Shown: positions 20,003 through 29,503, numbered from the stretch's first letter. The stretch is DNA of 64,000 nucleotides from CBDBEU01 sp965204565 (GCA_965204565.1 CBDBEU010000005.1:868001-932000); one strand, 5' to 3'. The notes: generated by a model not told the origin, from the sequence alone. Numbers and translations are program-made.

Positions 20003-23000
20003 CTAGTCGGTTACTGAGCACTGGCGCGGTTCTGCAACCAGCGGCACCGCCTCTAGTACCGAGCCGGTGGCCGAGCCGAGTTCGGCCTCTAGCGCCCTTT
20101 CAACCGCGGCGCGCGGCCGTGTGGCGCCGGCCACCAGATCGTAGAGCACCGGGGTCAGGAACAAAGTCAGCAGCGAGGCAACGCCCAGCCCGCCAATCAC
20201 CACCGTGCCGATGGCGATGCGCGCCTCGGCGCCCGCGCCCATGGCCAGCACCAGCGGCACCGCGCCCAGCATGGTCGAGACCACGGTCATGACGATCGGG
20301 CGCACACGCAACACCGAGGCCTCAATCACCGCCTCGCGCACGGTGCGGCCCTGATCGCGCAGTTGATTGGCAAATTCGACAATCAGAATGCCGTTCTTGG
20401 CCATCAGCCCTATCAGCAAAATGATGCCGATCTGGCTGTAGATGTTGAGCGAGATGCCGCTCAATGACAGCGCATAGATGGCGCCGGCCACCGCGAGCGG
20501 CACCGACAGCATGATCACCACCGGATGGGCGAAGCTTTCAAACTGGGCGGCAAGCACCAGAAACACGATGAGGACGGCGAGTGCGAAGGTGATGGCAACG
20601 CCTGACGAAGTTTCGCGGAACTGCTGTGAGGGGCCGGCAAGCGCGATGCGCGCCTCGTCCGGCAGGGTCTCGGCGGCGGCCTGTTCCATGAACTCGATCG
20701 CCTCGCCGAGGCTGTAGTGGGGCGCAAGGCCCGAAGAGATGATCACCGAGGGCAGGCGGTCATAGCGCCTCAGCGTTGACGCTGAGGCGCTTTCGCTGAT
20801 CTCAACCAGCGCGCTTAGCGGCACCAGCGTCTGGCTATCGCCGGAGCGCACAAAGATGTTGGAAATATCGCCCGGCGTGCGGCGGTCGTCGGCACCGGCC
20901 TGCAGCAGCACCGGATAGGCGCGGCCGCGCTCGATGAATTGCGTGACCTCGCTCGAGGCGAACATGGTCTGCAGCGTGGCGCCGACCTCCTCGACCGATA
21001 TGCTCAGATCATCGGCGCGCGATCGATCGATATGAACGTCGATCTGTGCCTGATTTTCCTCAAAGTCCATATCCGGCCCGACAAGACCCGGATTTTCCTC
21101 GGCGCGCACCAGCAGCTGCTTGGCCCATTGCTTGACCTCGGCATAGTTGGGCCCGCCAACCACCACGCGCAAAGGCGAACGGCTGCCGCGCAGGCCAAGC
21201 CCGGTGGGGGTTGAGGGAAATCCGCGCGCGCCGGTGAGCTTGCCTGCAATCGGCATGATGCGGCGCGCGATCTGGGCATCTGACAGATCGCGATCTTCCC
21301 AGTCCGGCAGGCGCAGCACCATGAAGGCGCGGTCGGGACGGCCCCAGCTGCCGACAATCGAATAGACCGTGCCGATGAGGCCCTGATCGACCATGGGTTG
21401 CAGCGCCCGCTCGGCGCTGCGCACCTCGGCATCGGTGTAGCTGGAGGTGCTGCCCTGGGGGGCCGACAGCAGCAGGAATATCCGGCCGCGGTCTTCCTTG
21501 GGCGCGAGCTCGCGGGCCAGACCCTGATAAAGGCCGTAGCTGCCGGCGGCAAAGGAGGCGGCCAGCACAATTACAATGAGGCGGGCGCCGAGCGCCTGTT
21601 CAAGCCGGCGGCGATAGGCGGCGCCAAAGCGGCCAATAGCGGGTGCGGGCGAGGTTGATCCATCCGGTGCCACAGACACCGCGGGCGGGGCGAGCAGCAT
21701 GGTCGACAAAACCGGGCACAGGCTCAGCGCCACAAAGGTCGAGATCGCCACGGCGCTCGCCATGACAAATCCGAATTCGGTGAACAGCCTGCCTGCCTGG
21801 CCCTGGAGAAACGAAATCGGGATGAACACCGCAATCAGCGTCAGTGAAGTGGCAACCACCGCAAAGGTCACCTGCCTGGTGCCGCGCGAACAGGCAACAA
21901 GCGGGCTTTCGCCCAGATCAAGCCGGCGCTTGATGTTCTCCAGCACCACGATGGCATCGTCGACCACCAAGCCGATGGCCAGGAGCAGCGCCAAAAGCGT
22001 CAGCACATTGATCGAATAGCCGAGCAGATGAATGACGACAAAGCAGCCGATCAGCGCCACCGGAATGGTGACGGCGGGGATCAAGGTGGCACGCGCGCTG
22101 CCAAGGAAGATCAGGATCACCAGCACCACCAGTACGAGCGACAGCCCCAGCGCAATCAGCACTTCGCGGATCGAGGCGGCGATGAAGGTGGCATCATCCG
22201 AGCCGACGGTGATTGCCATACCTTCAGGTAAGGTGGGGGTGATCACATCGATTTCGGTGCGCACGGCTTGTGAAATCGCGATGGTGTTGGCATTGGACTG
22301 GCGGGTGACGCCAAGGCCCACCGCCTCAACGCCATTGGCGCGCACGAAGGTCTTGTCATCGGCGACCGCGCGTTCAACGCGGGCGATATCGCCAAGGCGC
22401 ACCGGATATCCGGCGACATGCTCGATCACCAATTGCGCGAACTGATCGACACTGGAAAGGCGGCTGTCGAGACGCATGGTAAGCTGGCGGTTGAGGGACT
22501 GGATATCGCCGGCGGGCAGCTCGACATTGTTACGCCTCAGCGCTTGTTCGATATCGGCGACGGTGAGATTGCGCGCCGCCAGCGCCCTTCGGTCGAGCCA
22601 GATGCGCACCGCAAAACGCCTCTCGCCATAAATGTCGACCCCGGCAACGCCGTCGAGCGTTGCCAGACGGTCGAGCAGGAAGCGCTCGACATAATCGGTG
22701 ATCTCGGCGGCGGCCATGCGCGAGGAGGTCACCGCCAGGCGCATCACCGGGTCGTCATCATCGTCGCGCTTGACGATGCGCGGGTCGTCGGCATCATCGG
22801 GCAGGCGGGCGCGCACCCGGCCGACCGCATCGCGCACATCATTGGCGGCTTCATCGATATTGCGCCCGACCACAAACTCGATGGTGGTCGAGGAACGCCC
22901 GCGCCGGCTGCGCGAGGCGATGGTCTTGACACCACTGACCCCGGCAATGGTGCTTTCAATCACCTCGGTGACGTCCGTGTCGACGATGGCCGAGCTGGCG

Positions 23001-23158
23001 CCGGGATAGGAGGTGGTGACGGAGACCACGGTGGCGTCGATGTCGGGAAGCTCGCGGATCGGAATGCGGTCAAGCGCGGCAAGGCCGAACACCACGACAA
23101 GCAGGCTTGCGACGGCGGCAAGCACCGGGCGGCGGATCGAAAGATCAGACAGGGTCAT
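20003..23158 (-). CDS. RND-family efflux pump permease
   Basis: A 1051-residue inner-membrane proton/drug antiporter of the AcrB/MexF (HAE1) type. It starts MTLSDLSIRRPVLAAVASLL. The helix-4 signature GLVVDDAIVVLENIKRRL with the two proton-relay Asp residues lies at about 400-420, after ARATLIPAVTIPVALIGCF. The late helices include LIGLMAKNGILIVEFANQLRD, also typical. Two large periplasmic loops follow TM1 and TM7. It lies 11 bp downstream of the adaptor gene on the same strand. No outer-membrane channel gene is adjacent, so a TolC-like protein must come from elsewhere. The substrate cannot be inferred. Confidence 0.92.
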   Translation of the reverse strand: MTLSDLSIRRPVLAAVASLLVVVFGLAALDRIPIRELPDIDATVVSVTTSYPGASSAIVDTDVTEVIESTIAGVSGVKTIASRSRRGRSSTTIEFVVGRNIDEAANDVRDAVGRVRARLPDDADDPRIVKRDDDDDPVMRLAVTSSRMAAAEITDYVERFLLDRLATLDGVAGVDIYGERRFAVRIWLDRRALAARNLTVADIEQALRRNNVELPAGDIQSLNRQLTMRLDSRLSSVDQFAQLVIEHVAGYPVRLGDIARVERAVADDKTFVRANGVEAVGLGVTRQSNANTIAISQAVRTEIDVITPTLPEGMAITVGSDDATFIAASIREVLIALGLSLVLVVLVILIFLGSARATLIPAVTIPVALIGCFVVIHLLGYSINVLTLLALLLAIGLVVDDAIVVLENIKRRLDLGESPLVACSRGTRQVTFAVVATSLTLIAVFIPISFLQGQAGRLFTEFGFVMASAVAISTFVALSLCPVLSTMLLAPPAVSVAPDGSTSPAPAIGRFGAAYRRRLEQALGARLIVIVLAASFAAGSYGLYQGLARELAPKEDRGRIFLLLSAPQGSTSSYTDAEVRSAERALQPMVDQGLIGTVYSIVGSWGRPDRAFMVLRLPDWEDRDLSDAQIARRIMPIAGKLTGARGFPSTPTGLGLRGSRSPLRVVVGGPNYAEVKQWAKQLLVRAEENPGLVGPDMDFEENQAQIDVHIDRSRADDLSISVEEVGATLQTMFASSEVTQFIERGRAYPVLLQAGADDRRTPGDISNIFVRSGDSQTLVPLSALVEISESASASTLRRYDRLPSVIISSGLAPHYSLGEAIEFMEQAAAETLPDEARIALAGPSQQFRETSSGVAITFALAVLIVFLVLAAQFESFAHPVVIMLSVPLAVAGAIYALSLSGISLNIYSQIGIILLIGLMAKNGILIVEFANQLRDQGRTVREAVIEASVLRVRPIVMTVVSTMLGAVPLVLAMGAGAEARIAIGTVVIGGLGVASLLTLFLTPVLYDLVAGATRPRAAVERALEAELGSATGSVLEAVPLVAEPRQCSVTD

Positions 23159-23169
23159 CGAACCAGCGC

Positions 23170-24309
23170 CTAACCGTCGGCCGGGCGCAAACCTCCGCGC
23201 GCCTTGCCATCGCTCCGGTGTTCGCCGGCACCTTCGGGCCCGGCGATGCGCACCTTTGCGCCGTCGCGCAATTTCTGCACACCCTTGACCACAATGACCT
23301 CTCCTTCAGCCAGCCCTTGCGTGATCTCGACCGCGCCAACCTCGCGCCGGCCAATCTTGACATCGCGACGCAGCGCCTTCCCATCCTCGATCACGAACAA
23401 GAAATTCTGGCCGGCTTCGGCGACCAGTGCCTGTTCGGCGACCATCAGCGCCGAGCGCTGGTCCAGCATTACCGTCAGGTGCATGAACATGCCGGCCGGC
23501 AGCAGGGTTTGGGAATTGGGCACCAGCGCGCGCACCTTGAACGAGCGCGAGTTCTGATCGATGCGGCTGTCGATCGAGGCGATCTCGCCCTCAAATACCC
23601 GGCCGGGAAAGGCGGCACTGTCAGCGGTGATCGCCAAGCCCGGTATGATCTGGCCGAACACCGTCTCGGGCAGAGAGAACTCGATCTCGACTTGCGACAG
23701 ATCATCGAGAGTGGTGATCGTGGTATCATCATCGACACGGGCGCCGATTTCCACATCGCCGAGGCCCACCATGCCATCGAACGGTGCGCGCACGGTGCGG
23801 TCGGCGAGCCGGCGCCGGGCGCGGTCGACGGCGGCCTGGGCGGTGGCGCTGGCGGCGGTCAACTGTTCGACCTGCGCGCGCGAGATGGTGTTGGTCTGGC
23901 TCAGGGTTAGTGCCCGCTCCTCGGCGAATGTCGCCTGGGCCAGCGTTGCCTCAGCTTCTGTGAGATTGGCACGCTCAATCTCGTCATCAAGCCGCACCAG
24001 AACTGCACCTTCAATGACCTTCTGGCCCGGCTCAAACGCGATCTCGACAACCCGACCGTTGGTCAGCGGCACGATCTCGACCGCCTGCAACGCGCGGGTG
24101 GTGCCAACCGCCTCAAGGCGTGTCTCAATCTGCCGGGGCGCGAGTGTGGCGGTGGTGACCGACGGGGCCGGGCTTGACCTGCGCTGGCCACCGCCGCGCG
24201 CGCCTTCCCCGGCCGGGCCGAAAAAGGCGCTATAGCCAGCCCAGGCGCCAACGGCCAGTGCAGCAAGCACCAGGATCACGCCAATCTGCTTTGCACTCGA
24301 CACTTTCAC
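23170..24309 (-). CDS. RND efflux periplasmic adaptor
   Basis: A 379-residue membrane fusion protein that bridges the pump to an outer-membrane channel. An N-terminal anchor helix (IGVILVLAALAVGAWAGYSAF) is followed by the lipoyl-like domain (RQIETRLEAVGTTRALQAVE, EIAFEPGQKVIEGAVLVRLD), a hairpin of coiled coil (ATLAQATFAEERALTLS to AAVDRARRRLADR), and the beta-barrel domain (RAPFDGMVGLGDVEIGARVD). It is the first gene of a two-gene operon with the permease. Nothing in the 140 bp upstream is recognisable as an operator. Confidence 0.9.
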   Translation of the reverse strand: MKVSSAKQIGVILVLAALAVGAWAGYSAFFGPAGEGARGGGQRRSSPAPSVTTATLAPRQIETRLEAVGTTRALQAVEIVPLTNGRVVEIAFEPGQKVIEGAVLVRLDDEIERANLTEAEATLAQATFAEERALTLSQTNTISRAQVEQLTAASATAQAAVDRARRRLADRTVRAPFDGMVGLGDVEIGARVDDDTTITTLDDLSQVEIEFSLPETVFGQIIPGLAITADSAAFPGRVFEGEIASIDSRIDQNSRSFKVRALVPNSQTLLPAGMFMHLTVMLDQRSALMVAEQALVAEAGQNFLFVIEDGKALRRDVKIGRREVGAVEITQGLAEGEVIVVKGVQKLRDGAKVRIAGPEGAGEHRSDGKARGGLRPADG

Positions 24310-24458
24310 AACCCTTTTGCCGGTCGGGACCCGGCCAATCTACGCTGCAATCGCCCATCCGAACATATGCGTTGTGCGTCAGGCGCATCTGACGCATTTC
24401 ACGGGTTGGTGAAGCGGCGCGCCGTCAATTGCCGCAACGCAACCTTCAAATCTCGCCT

Positions 24459-24999
24459 TCAGTGCGCAACACGGCGCCGAACAGGGCGACATTGGGCCTT
24501 GAGGGGTCGACCGCAAGCCCCCAGCGCATCGGCAAAACGCTGGGCCGCGCCAGCGGTGCGCTCGCCCCAGATGCCGTCGGCAATGCCGGCATTGCAGCCG
24601 CGCTCGCGCAGCACCCGCTGAAACTCGGCGACATCAAGATTGAGCGGGAAGATTGAGCGGGTCGAGGTTCAGATCATCGCCCTCATCAAGTTGTTCCGGC
24701 TCGGGCTCTTCAACCGGCGCATTGGGGGTGATCTCACCCTTGAGGATGGCAATAGCAAGGCGCGCTTCCTCGGCCCGGCGGTTGGCTGGAAACTTGGCGA
24801 TGAAATACTCGTAAAGCTCCAGATAGCCCTTGTCGCGAACGGTGTTCCACAGAACTTCATCGTCCGGCAGCGGGATCTGGGCCAAAATCATTGACGGGCG
24901 CATGGGCGGCGTGCCACCATTGGCTCTTGCCGGATCGGCGGTCAGTGTCGGCCACATGGCCAGCGCCGCAATCATCCATATCGGCTCGAAATACTCCAT
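24459..24999 (-). pseudogene. exported protein with peptidoglycan-binding-like end, broken by a 13-bp duplication
   Basis: Starting at ATG 24,999, the product has a hydrophobic N-terminus (MEYFEPIWMIAALAMW), then a segment LPDDEVLWNTVRDKGYLELY, EYFIAKFPANRR like those in caspase-like and peptidoglycan-binding proteins, then an acidic linker. The frame ends at 24,634 after DPLNLPAQS. A second frame continues with AEFQRVLRERGCNAGIADG, IWGERTAGAAQRFADALGA, a peptidoglycan-binding-type repeat. A 13-bp direct duplication (24,636-24,648 and 24,649-24,661) sits exactly at the switch. Removing one copy restores one frame: DPLNLDVAEFQRVL. So the gene is recently broken, or phase-variable, by slippage. 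Confidence 0.65.
24636..24661. repeat. 13-bp tandem duplication causing a frameshift
   Basis: AAGATTGAGCGGG occurs twice in direct succession (24,636-24,648 and 24,649-24,661). It lies inside the minus-strand gene above and shifts its frame by one base (13 is not a multiple of three). Confidence 0.9.
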
Positions 25000-25028
25000 G
25001 CGCGCACTCACCAAACCCGAACCCGCGC

Positions 25029-25784
25029 CTAGAGGTTGTCGCCGGCGTGATATTCCTGCTTGCGCCTGTACATCGCCGCATCGGCCTCATCGAGGCGCTG
25101 TTTCAGATCCTGCTGGCCGGTGATTTCCTCCGCGCCGGCCGAGGCGGTGAGCAGGATGGAGGTGCCGTCGATCTCGATCGGCGTGGTGGCGATTATTGCC
25201 TCCAGCCGCTCGGCCTTGGTGATCGCCGCTTGCTTGTCGGCTTGCACCAGGATCACCGCGAATTCATCTCCGCCAAGGCGGCCGACGATATCGGAGGTGC
25301 GCACATTGGCGGCAAGCGTGTCGGCGACATGCTGGAGTACCGTGTCGCCAGCCTGATGGCCATAGACATCATTGACCCATTTGAACTTGTTGAGATCGAC
25401 AAAGACGATGCTGGCCGGTGTCTTGTAGCGCTCGACAAGGGCGGCGGTTCGGGCCAGTTCGCGCTCGAAGGCGCGCCGGTTGAGAATCGACAAGAGCGGG
25501 TCGTGATCGGCAATCTCTGCAAGCTCGGCGGCCTGCTCATCGGCTTGGCGCAGGGCCGCGTCCTGGCGATCGATCTCACCGGCAAGGGCTGAAATGGTGG
25601 CGGCGATGGAGGGCGTGATCTCTTCGATCGCCGGGCGCAGATCTCCGCAGACGCGGGAAATGACGCGCTGAAGCGTCTCGGTATCGCGCGGGCCTTGCGG
25701 GTGGGACACGGTTTTGCGCTCGTCGGAAATTGCCTTTTGCTCCTTGCTGCGCCGCCATTGTCGGCGAATCATTTTAACATACAA
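25029..25784 (-). CDS. GGDEF-domain diguanylate cyclase
   Basis: A 251-residue cytoplasmic protein, with a short helical N-terminal region (about 1-90) and a full GGDEF domain (about 95-250) that makes cyclic di-GMP from two GTP. The active site reads GRLGGDEFAVILVQ. The product-inhibition I-site RTSD lies five residues before GGDEF. Other landmarks are DHDPLLSILNRRAFERELAR and FVDLNKFKWVNDVYGHQAGD. There is no transmembrane or clear sensor domain. The start at 25,784 could instead be the Met at 25,772. Upstream, between this gene and purE, lies a 16-bp tandem duplication. Confidence 0.88.
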   Translation of the reverse strand: MYVKMIRRQWRRSKEQKAISDERKTVSHPQGPRDTETLQRVISRVCGDLRPAIEEITPSIAATISALAGEIDRQDAALRQADEQAAELAEIADHDPLLSILNRRAFERELARTAALVERYKTPASIVFVDLNKFKWVNDVYGHQAGDTVLQHVADTLAANVRTSDIVGRLGGDEFAVILVQADKQAAITKAERLEAIIATTPIEIDGTSILLTASAGAEEITGQQDLKQRLDEADAAMYRRKQEYHAGDNL

Positions 25785-25785
25785 T

Positions 25786-25817
25786 TACAGATCTATATGG
25801 CTACAGATCTATATGGC
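25786..25817. repeat. 16-bp tandem duplication in a divergent promoter region
   Basis: TACAGATCTATATGGC occurs twice back to back (25,786-25,801 and 25,802-25,817), directly before the start of the GGDEF gene and 108 bp before purE. It may alter spacing of a promoter or simply be a slippage product like the other short duplications in the window. Confidence 0.85.
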
Positions 25818-25924
25818 GAAGGTGCGTCCGCGCCCACGCGCACTGGCGATATTCATACGTTTTGTGCAGGCGTGAGCGGCCCCTATAATCCGCCGCCTTT
25901 ACGACGAGAGGGATTGGGTCCGGC

Positions 25925-26422
25925 ATGGACGAAACCGCGCCGCACGTCGGCATTATCATGGGATCACGGTCAGACTGGCCGACCATGGTGCGTACCTCGG
26001 AGGTGCTGGACGAGTTCGGCATCGCGCATGAATGCCGCGTGGTGTCGGCCCACCGCACCCCGGACCGGCTTTACGACTATGCCAAAACCGCGCGCGATCG
26101 CGGGCTCAAGGTGATCATCGCCGGGGCCGGCGGTGCGGCGCATCTGCCGGGCATGACCGCATCGATGACGCCGCTGCCGGTGTTCGGCGTGCCGATCAAG
26201 TCCGCTGCCCTTAATGGCCGCGACAGTCTGCTTTCGATCGTGCAGATGCCGCCGGGCGTGCCGGTCGGCGCGCTGGCGATCGGCGAGGCGGGCGCGGTCA
26301 ATGCCGCGTTGCTGGCCGCTGCGGTGCTGGCGCTGTCGGATGAGGCGCTGGCCGGGCGGCTCGATCGGTGGCGCACCGCCCAGAGCGAAGCAGTGGCGCA
26401 AATGCCGGACCAGGAGGCCTGA
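25925..26422 (+). CDS. purE: N5-carboxyaminoimidazole ribonucleotide mutase
   Basis: PurE (class I) moves the carboxyl group of N5-CAIR to give CAIR in purine synthesis. The 165-residue product shows the nucleotide-binding loop VGIIMGSRSDWPTM (about 10-23), RVVSAHRTPDRLYDYA with the conserved SAHRTP (about 43), IAGAGGAAHLPGM, and the family block ALNGRDSLLSIVQMPPGVPV. Class I PurE needs PurK, whose gene begins 5 bp after the purE stop. All landmarks are intact. Confidence 0.95.
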   Translation: MDETAPHVGIIMGSRSDWPTMVRTSEVLDEFGIAHECRVVSAHRTPDRLYDYAKTARDRGLKVIIAGAGGAAHLPGMTASMTPLPVFGVPIKSAALNGRDSLLSIVQMPPGVPVGALAIGEAGAVNAALLAAAVLALSDEALAGRLDRWRTAQSEAVAQMPDQEA

Positions 26423-26427
26423 CAGCA

Positions 26428-27534
26428 ATGGCTGATTGGGCGGCGCTGACGCCGGGCGCGACAATCGGCATTCTGGGCGGTGGCCAGCTTGGCCGCATGA
26501 TGGCGCTGGCGGCGGCCGAGCTCGGCCTCAAATGCCACGTCTACTGCCCGGAAGCCGACTGCCCGGCCTTCGATGTCGCGGCGAGACGCACGTGCGCGCC
26601 TTACGAGGATATGGACGCCCTCAACCGCTTCGCCACCGATATTGACTACGCTACCATCGAATTTGAAAACCTGCCGCTCGGGGCGCTTGACCGGCTGGCG
26701 CGCCTTGTGCCGATGCGGCCGGGCAGCGCCTCGCTGAGGATTACCCAGGACCGGCTGGAGGAACGCCGGTTCCTTGAAGGGCTCGGCGTGCCGGTGGCAC
26801 CCTATCTGGCGATCGGTAGGTCGGGCGATGTCAAGGCCTGGGATTTTTCCACCTCACGCGCGGTGCTCAAGACACGCCGGCTCGGCTATGACGGCAAGGG
26901 CCAGGCATTGGCGGCGAGCGCGCCCGAGGCAGCCCAGGCGTTCGACCGGCTGGGATCAGCGCCGTCGATCCTTGAAGCCTTCATCCCGTTTCGCTGCGAG
27001 GCCTCGGCAATCGTGGCGCGTGGCGTAGGCGGCGCAATGGCCGCGTTCGAGCCGGCGCAGAACGAGCATCGCGACCATATTCTGGTGGTTTCCAGCGTGC
27101 CGTCAGGCCTTCAGCCAGCGACCATCGCCAGCGCCATCGTTACGGCGGAAAAGATTGCCACAGCGCTCGATCATACCGGCGTGCTGGCGGTCGAATATTT
27201 CGTCACCAACGGACCGGGCGACGAGGCGTTGGTGGTCAACGAAATCGCGCCACGGGTTCACAATTCCGGACATTGGACCCAGGACGGCGCCAATATCAGC
27301 CAGTTTGCCCAGCATATCCGAGCCATTGCCGGCTGGCCGCTGGTCGCACCCGAAACCCTCGGCCCGACGCGTATGGTCAATTTGATCGGCGAGGATGCAA
27401 CCCATTGGCGCCAGCTTGCCGGGAAGGCCGGCGCTAGGCTTCATCTATACGGCAAGCGCGACATCCGGCCCGGCCGCAAGATGGGGCATGTCAATTATGT
27501 ATCATTTGGCCTGCATAAAAATGGCGGCGGGTGA
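26428..27534 (+). CDS. purK: N5-carboxyaminoimidazole ribonucleotide synthase
   Basis: PurK is the ATP-grasp enzyme that makes N5-CAIR from AIR, ATP and bicarbonate, feeding PurE. The start ATG at 26,428 lies 5 bp after purE, giving 368 residues. IGILGGGQLGRMMALAAAEL is the N-terminal signature, then IEFENLPLGALDRL and KTRRLGYDGKGQAL in the ATP-grasp core, and the metal-binding end NEIAPRVHNSGHWTQDG. The usual closing motif RKMGHVNYVS is present. The operon is intact, so de novo purine synthesis is likely kept at this step. Confidence 0.95.
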   Translation: MADWAALTPGATIGILGGGQLGRMMALAAAELGLKCHVYCPEADCPAFDVAARRTCAPYEDMDALNRFATDIDYATIEFENLPLGALDRLARLVPMRPGSASLRITQDRLEERRFLEGLGVPVAPYLAIGRSGDVKAWDFSTSRAVLKTRRLGYDGKGQALAASAPEAAQAFDRLGSAPSILEAFIPFRCEASAIVARGVGGAMAAFEPAQNEHRDHILVVSSVPSGLQPATIASAIVTAEKIATALDHTGVLAVEYFVTNGPGDEALVVNEIAPRVHNSGHWTQDGANISQFAQHIRAIAGWPLVAPETLGPTRMVNLIGEDATHWRQLAGKAGARLHLYGKRDIRPGRKMGHVNYVSFGLHKNGGG

Positions 27535-27700
27535 GCCTTTGTTAAGCCAGATCGGGTGCAATCAGGCCTCCATGCGCGGCGGCGCGCGGTGGACAGATGG
27601 CGCGCGATTTGGTACAGACTCTGAGCTTTGTCCGGACCGTGAGATCTGCGTGCGGATGGACATTAAATCATCAACTTCCGACGGTAAGCGAGGTGTTCTC

Positions 27701-27912
27701 GTGCAAGTAGTGGTTCGCGACAACAATGTCGATCAGGCGCTGAAGGCGCTCAAAAAGAAGATGCGCGCGAAGGTGTGTTTCGCGAAATGAAGCTGAGTAA
27801 CCACTATGAAAAACCATCGGAAAAGCGTGCGCGTGAAAAGGCCGAAGCGGTCAGGCGGGCGCGCAAGCTGGCGCAGCGCGAAGGCCTGCTGCAGGTCAAG
27901 AAACAGAGCTGA
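27701..27912 (+). pseudogene. rpsU: ribosomal protein S21 gene with a 1-base deletion
   Basis: From a GTG at 27,701 the frame gives MQVVVRDNNVDQALKALKKK, the S21 N-terminus. After KKM it runs out of frame (RAKVCFAK) and stops at 27,788. The shifted frame continues REGVFREMKLSNHYEKPSEK, RAREKAEAVRRARKLAQREG and ends VKKQS at 27,912. Adding one base after the ATG at 27,761 (a CAG codon is expected where the DNA reads CG) restores a 70-residue S21. S21 helps mRNA binding on the small subunit. Many alphaproteobacteria carry more than one rpsU copy, so a real lesion may be tolerable. A sequencing error is the main alternative. Confidence 0.8.
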
Positions 27913-28048
27913 GCCGCATCGGCGGTAGCTTTCGGTGCTTCAAGCTATGGCATTGGCCACGGCTTTTTGGTGTGACACGAAAACAGGGGCGGCGGCGCGC
28001 ACTGGCGTGCGTATTCAAGCGGCCGGGGGGCGGCAGGATCGTGGATCT

Positions 28049-28957
28049 ATGGGCTCCACCGTCTCAAGCATCGGCAACATAATCGGCAAGGCCGCCATCG
28101 CCCTGGCGATGGGTGTTCTCAGCGCCTGTGTGGGCGTCGATCTCGGCGGCGGCGCCACAGCATCCGGCGGTACGGCCGGGCGCAATGCTTCAGACGGCGA
28201 TTTTGCCGGCGATGTCAACATTCAGTCGCTGACGGTGGCGATCAATTCCAATCCGCAGGACCCGACGGCGCTCAACTTGCGCGGTATCGCGTTTTCAAAG
28301 GTTGGCCGATACGATGAGGCGATCGCCGATTTCACCGCCGCACTGGCGATCAATCCACGGTATCACCAGGTGCTCAACAATCGCGGCAACGCCTATCGGC
28401 GCAAGGGCAATGTCGCCGCAGCCCTTTCAGATTTCAATCGCGTGACGGAAATTTCGCCGGGGTATCCGGTGGCCTATGTGAGCCGTGGCGAAATCTATCG
28501 CGACCGCAAGGACTATGCAGCGGCACTTGCCGATTTCTCACGCGCGATCTCGCTTGATGGGCGCTACCCGCTGGCCTATCACGATCGCGGGCTGGTGCAT
28601 CAGGCGATGGGGTGGCATGTGGAGGCGGTGCAGGATTTCGACCAGGCGATTTCGCTAAAGCCCGGCGACTCGCCGCCGCTTTATGCGCGCGGAGTCTCGC
28701 AGCTGGCGCTCAAGCGCTATACCGGCGCGGCGGATGATTTCGAGCAGGTGATTGAAATCAATCCAGGCTCGGTCGAGGCGCGCTTCGGCCGCGCCGCCGC
28801 CAACCAGCATCTGGGCAAATGGCAGGAAGCGGCCGTCGACTACAATGAGATCCTCAAGGTCAATCCGAAAAACGAGGAAGCGCGCAAGGGCCGCACCGAG
28901 GCGCTGGCGCGGGCCGAGCAATCAGGCCAGGCGGTGGCCGGCGACCAGCCCGGCTGA
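28049..28957 (+). CDS. TPR-repeat lipoprotein
   Basis: A 302-residue exported protein. The start ATG at 28,049 precedes a signal peptide with lipobox LSAC (Cys at about residue 26), so it is probably anchored to a membrane by lipid. After a Gly/Ser-rich linker come about six tetratricopeptide repeats from residue 70 onward, each with the pattern of paired helices (for example AFSKVGRYDEAIADFTAALA, then AYRRKGNVAAALSDFNRVTE). TPR domains bind other proteins. This arrangement is like the NlpI/TPR lipoproteins of other bacteria. The partner is unknown. It is followed by a convergent hypothetical gene. Confidence 0.8.
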   Translation: MGSTVSSIGNIIGKAAIALAMGVLSACVGVDLGGGATASGGTAGRNASDGDFAGDVNIQSLTVAINSNPQDPTALNLRGIAFSKVGRYDEAIADFTAALAINPRYHQVLNNRGNAYRRKGNVAAALSDFNRVTEISPGYPVAYVSRGEIYRDRKDYAAALADFSRAISLDGRYPLAYHDRGLVHQAMGWHVEAVQDFDQAISLKPGDSPPLYARGVSQLALKRYTGAADDFEQVIEINPGSVEARFGRAAANQHLGKWQEAAVDYNEILKVNPKNEEARKGRTEALARAEQSGQAVAGDQPG

Positions 28958-29029
28958 ACCACGTTGGGCTGGTGCCCGTGCAGGTCTGAGGCCTTGCCTT
29001 TCTGGTGGGGCAGACGGAGTGGATCGCGT

Positions 29030-29503
29030 CTATTTTTCGATGGTCCAGGTAATACCGCCTTCGGAAGACTGCAGCAGGGCCGCCAGGTTCTTGCCGCCCG
29101 ATGCAACCGGGTTTTCGACCTTTTCGTCGTTCAGATAAAGACCGCGGACAATGATCTTGCGGGTGGTGCAGGTGCCGAAATAGGGATTCTGACATTCTTG
29201 GAAATTGGTAAATTTGAGCTCGATCTTGGCAATATCGCCGACCGTATCCGGAACATTGATGGTCCACATCTTGCGAATCTTGGAATCAATGGTCATGCGG
29301 CCGATTTCCTGATCATTGACCACATAGGCGATTTCCGGCCAACCGGCATATTCAATCCCGGCGGCTTCAATCCTGATGGTGTTGCTGCTGGCCGGGGTCA
29401 ACTGAACCAGCGGCTTTTCGCCGGACGTCAATACAAAAGCCGCCGCGCCCGCCAATATCACCAATACACCGATGCCGATCACTGCGTTGCGTTTGGCTGC
29501 CAT
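29030..29503 (-). CDS. membrane-anchored protein with carbohydrate-binding-like domain
   Basis: A 157-residue protein with one N-terminal transmembrane segment (VIGIGVLVILAGAAAFVLT, about 8-26) and an exported beta-rich domain. The pattern IRIEAAG...GWPEIAYVVNDQEIGR, then KIELKFTN, a close cysteine pair (ECQNPYFGTC), and IIVRGLYLNDEKV recalls small calcium-dependent xylan-binding-type modules. That similarity is from pattern only. It converges with the TPR lipoprotein gene. Function unknown. Confidence 0.6.
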   Translation of the reverse strand: MAAKRNAVIGIGVLVILAGAAAFVLTSGEKPLVQLTPASSNTIRIEAAGIEYAGWPEIAYVVNDQEIGRMTIDSKIRKMWTINVPDTVGDIAKIELKFTNFQECQNPYFGTCTTRKIIVRGLYLNDEKVENPVASGGKNLAALLQSSEGGITWTIEK

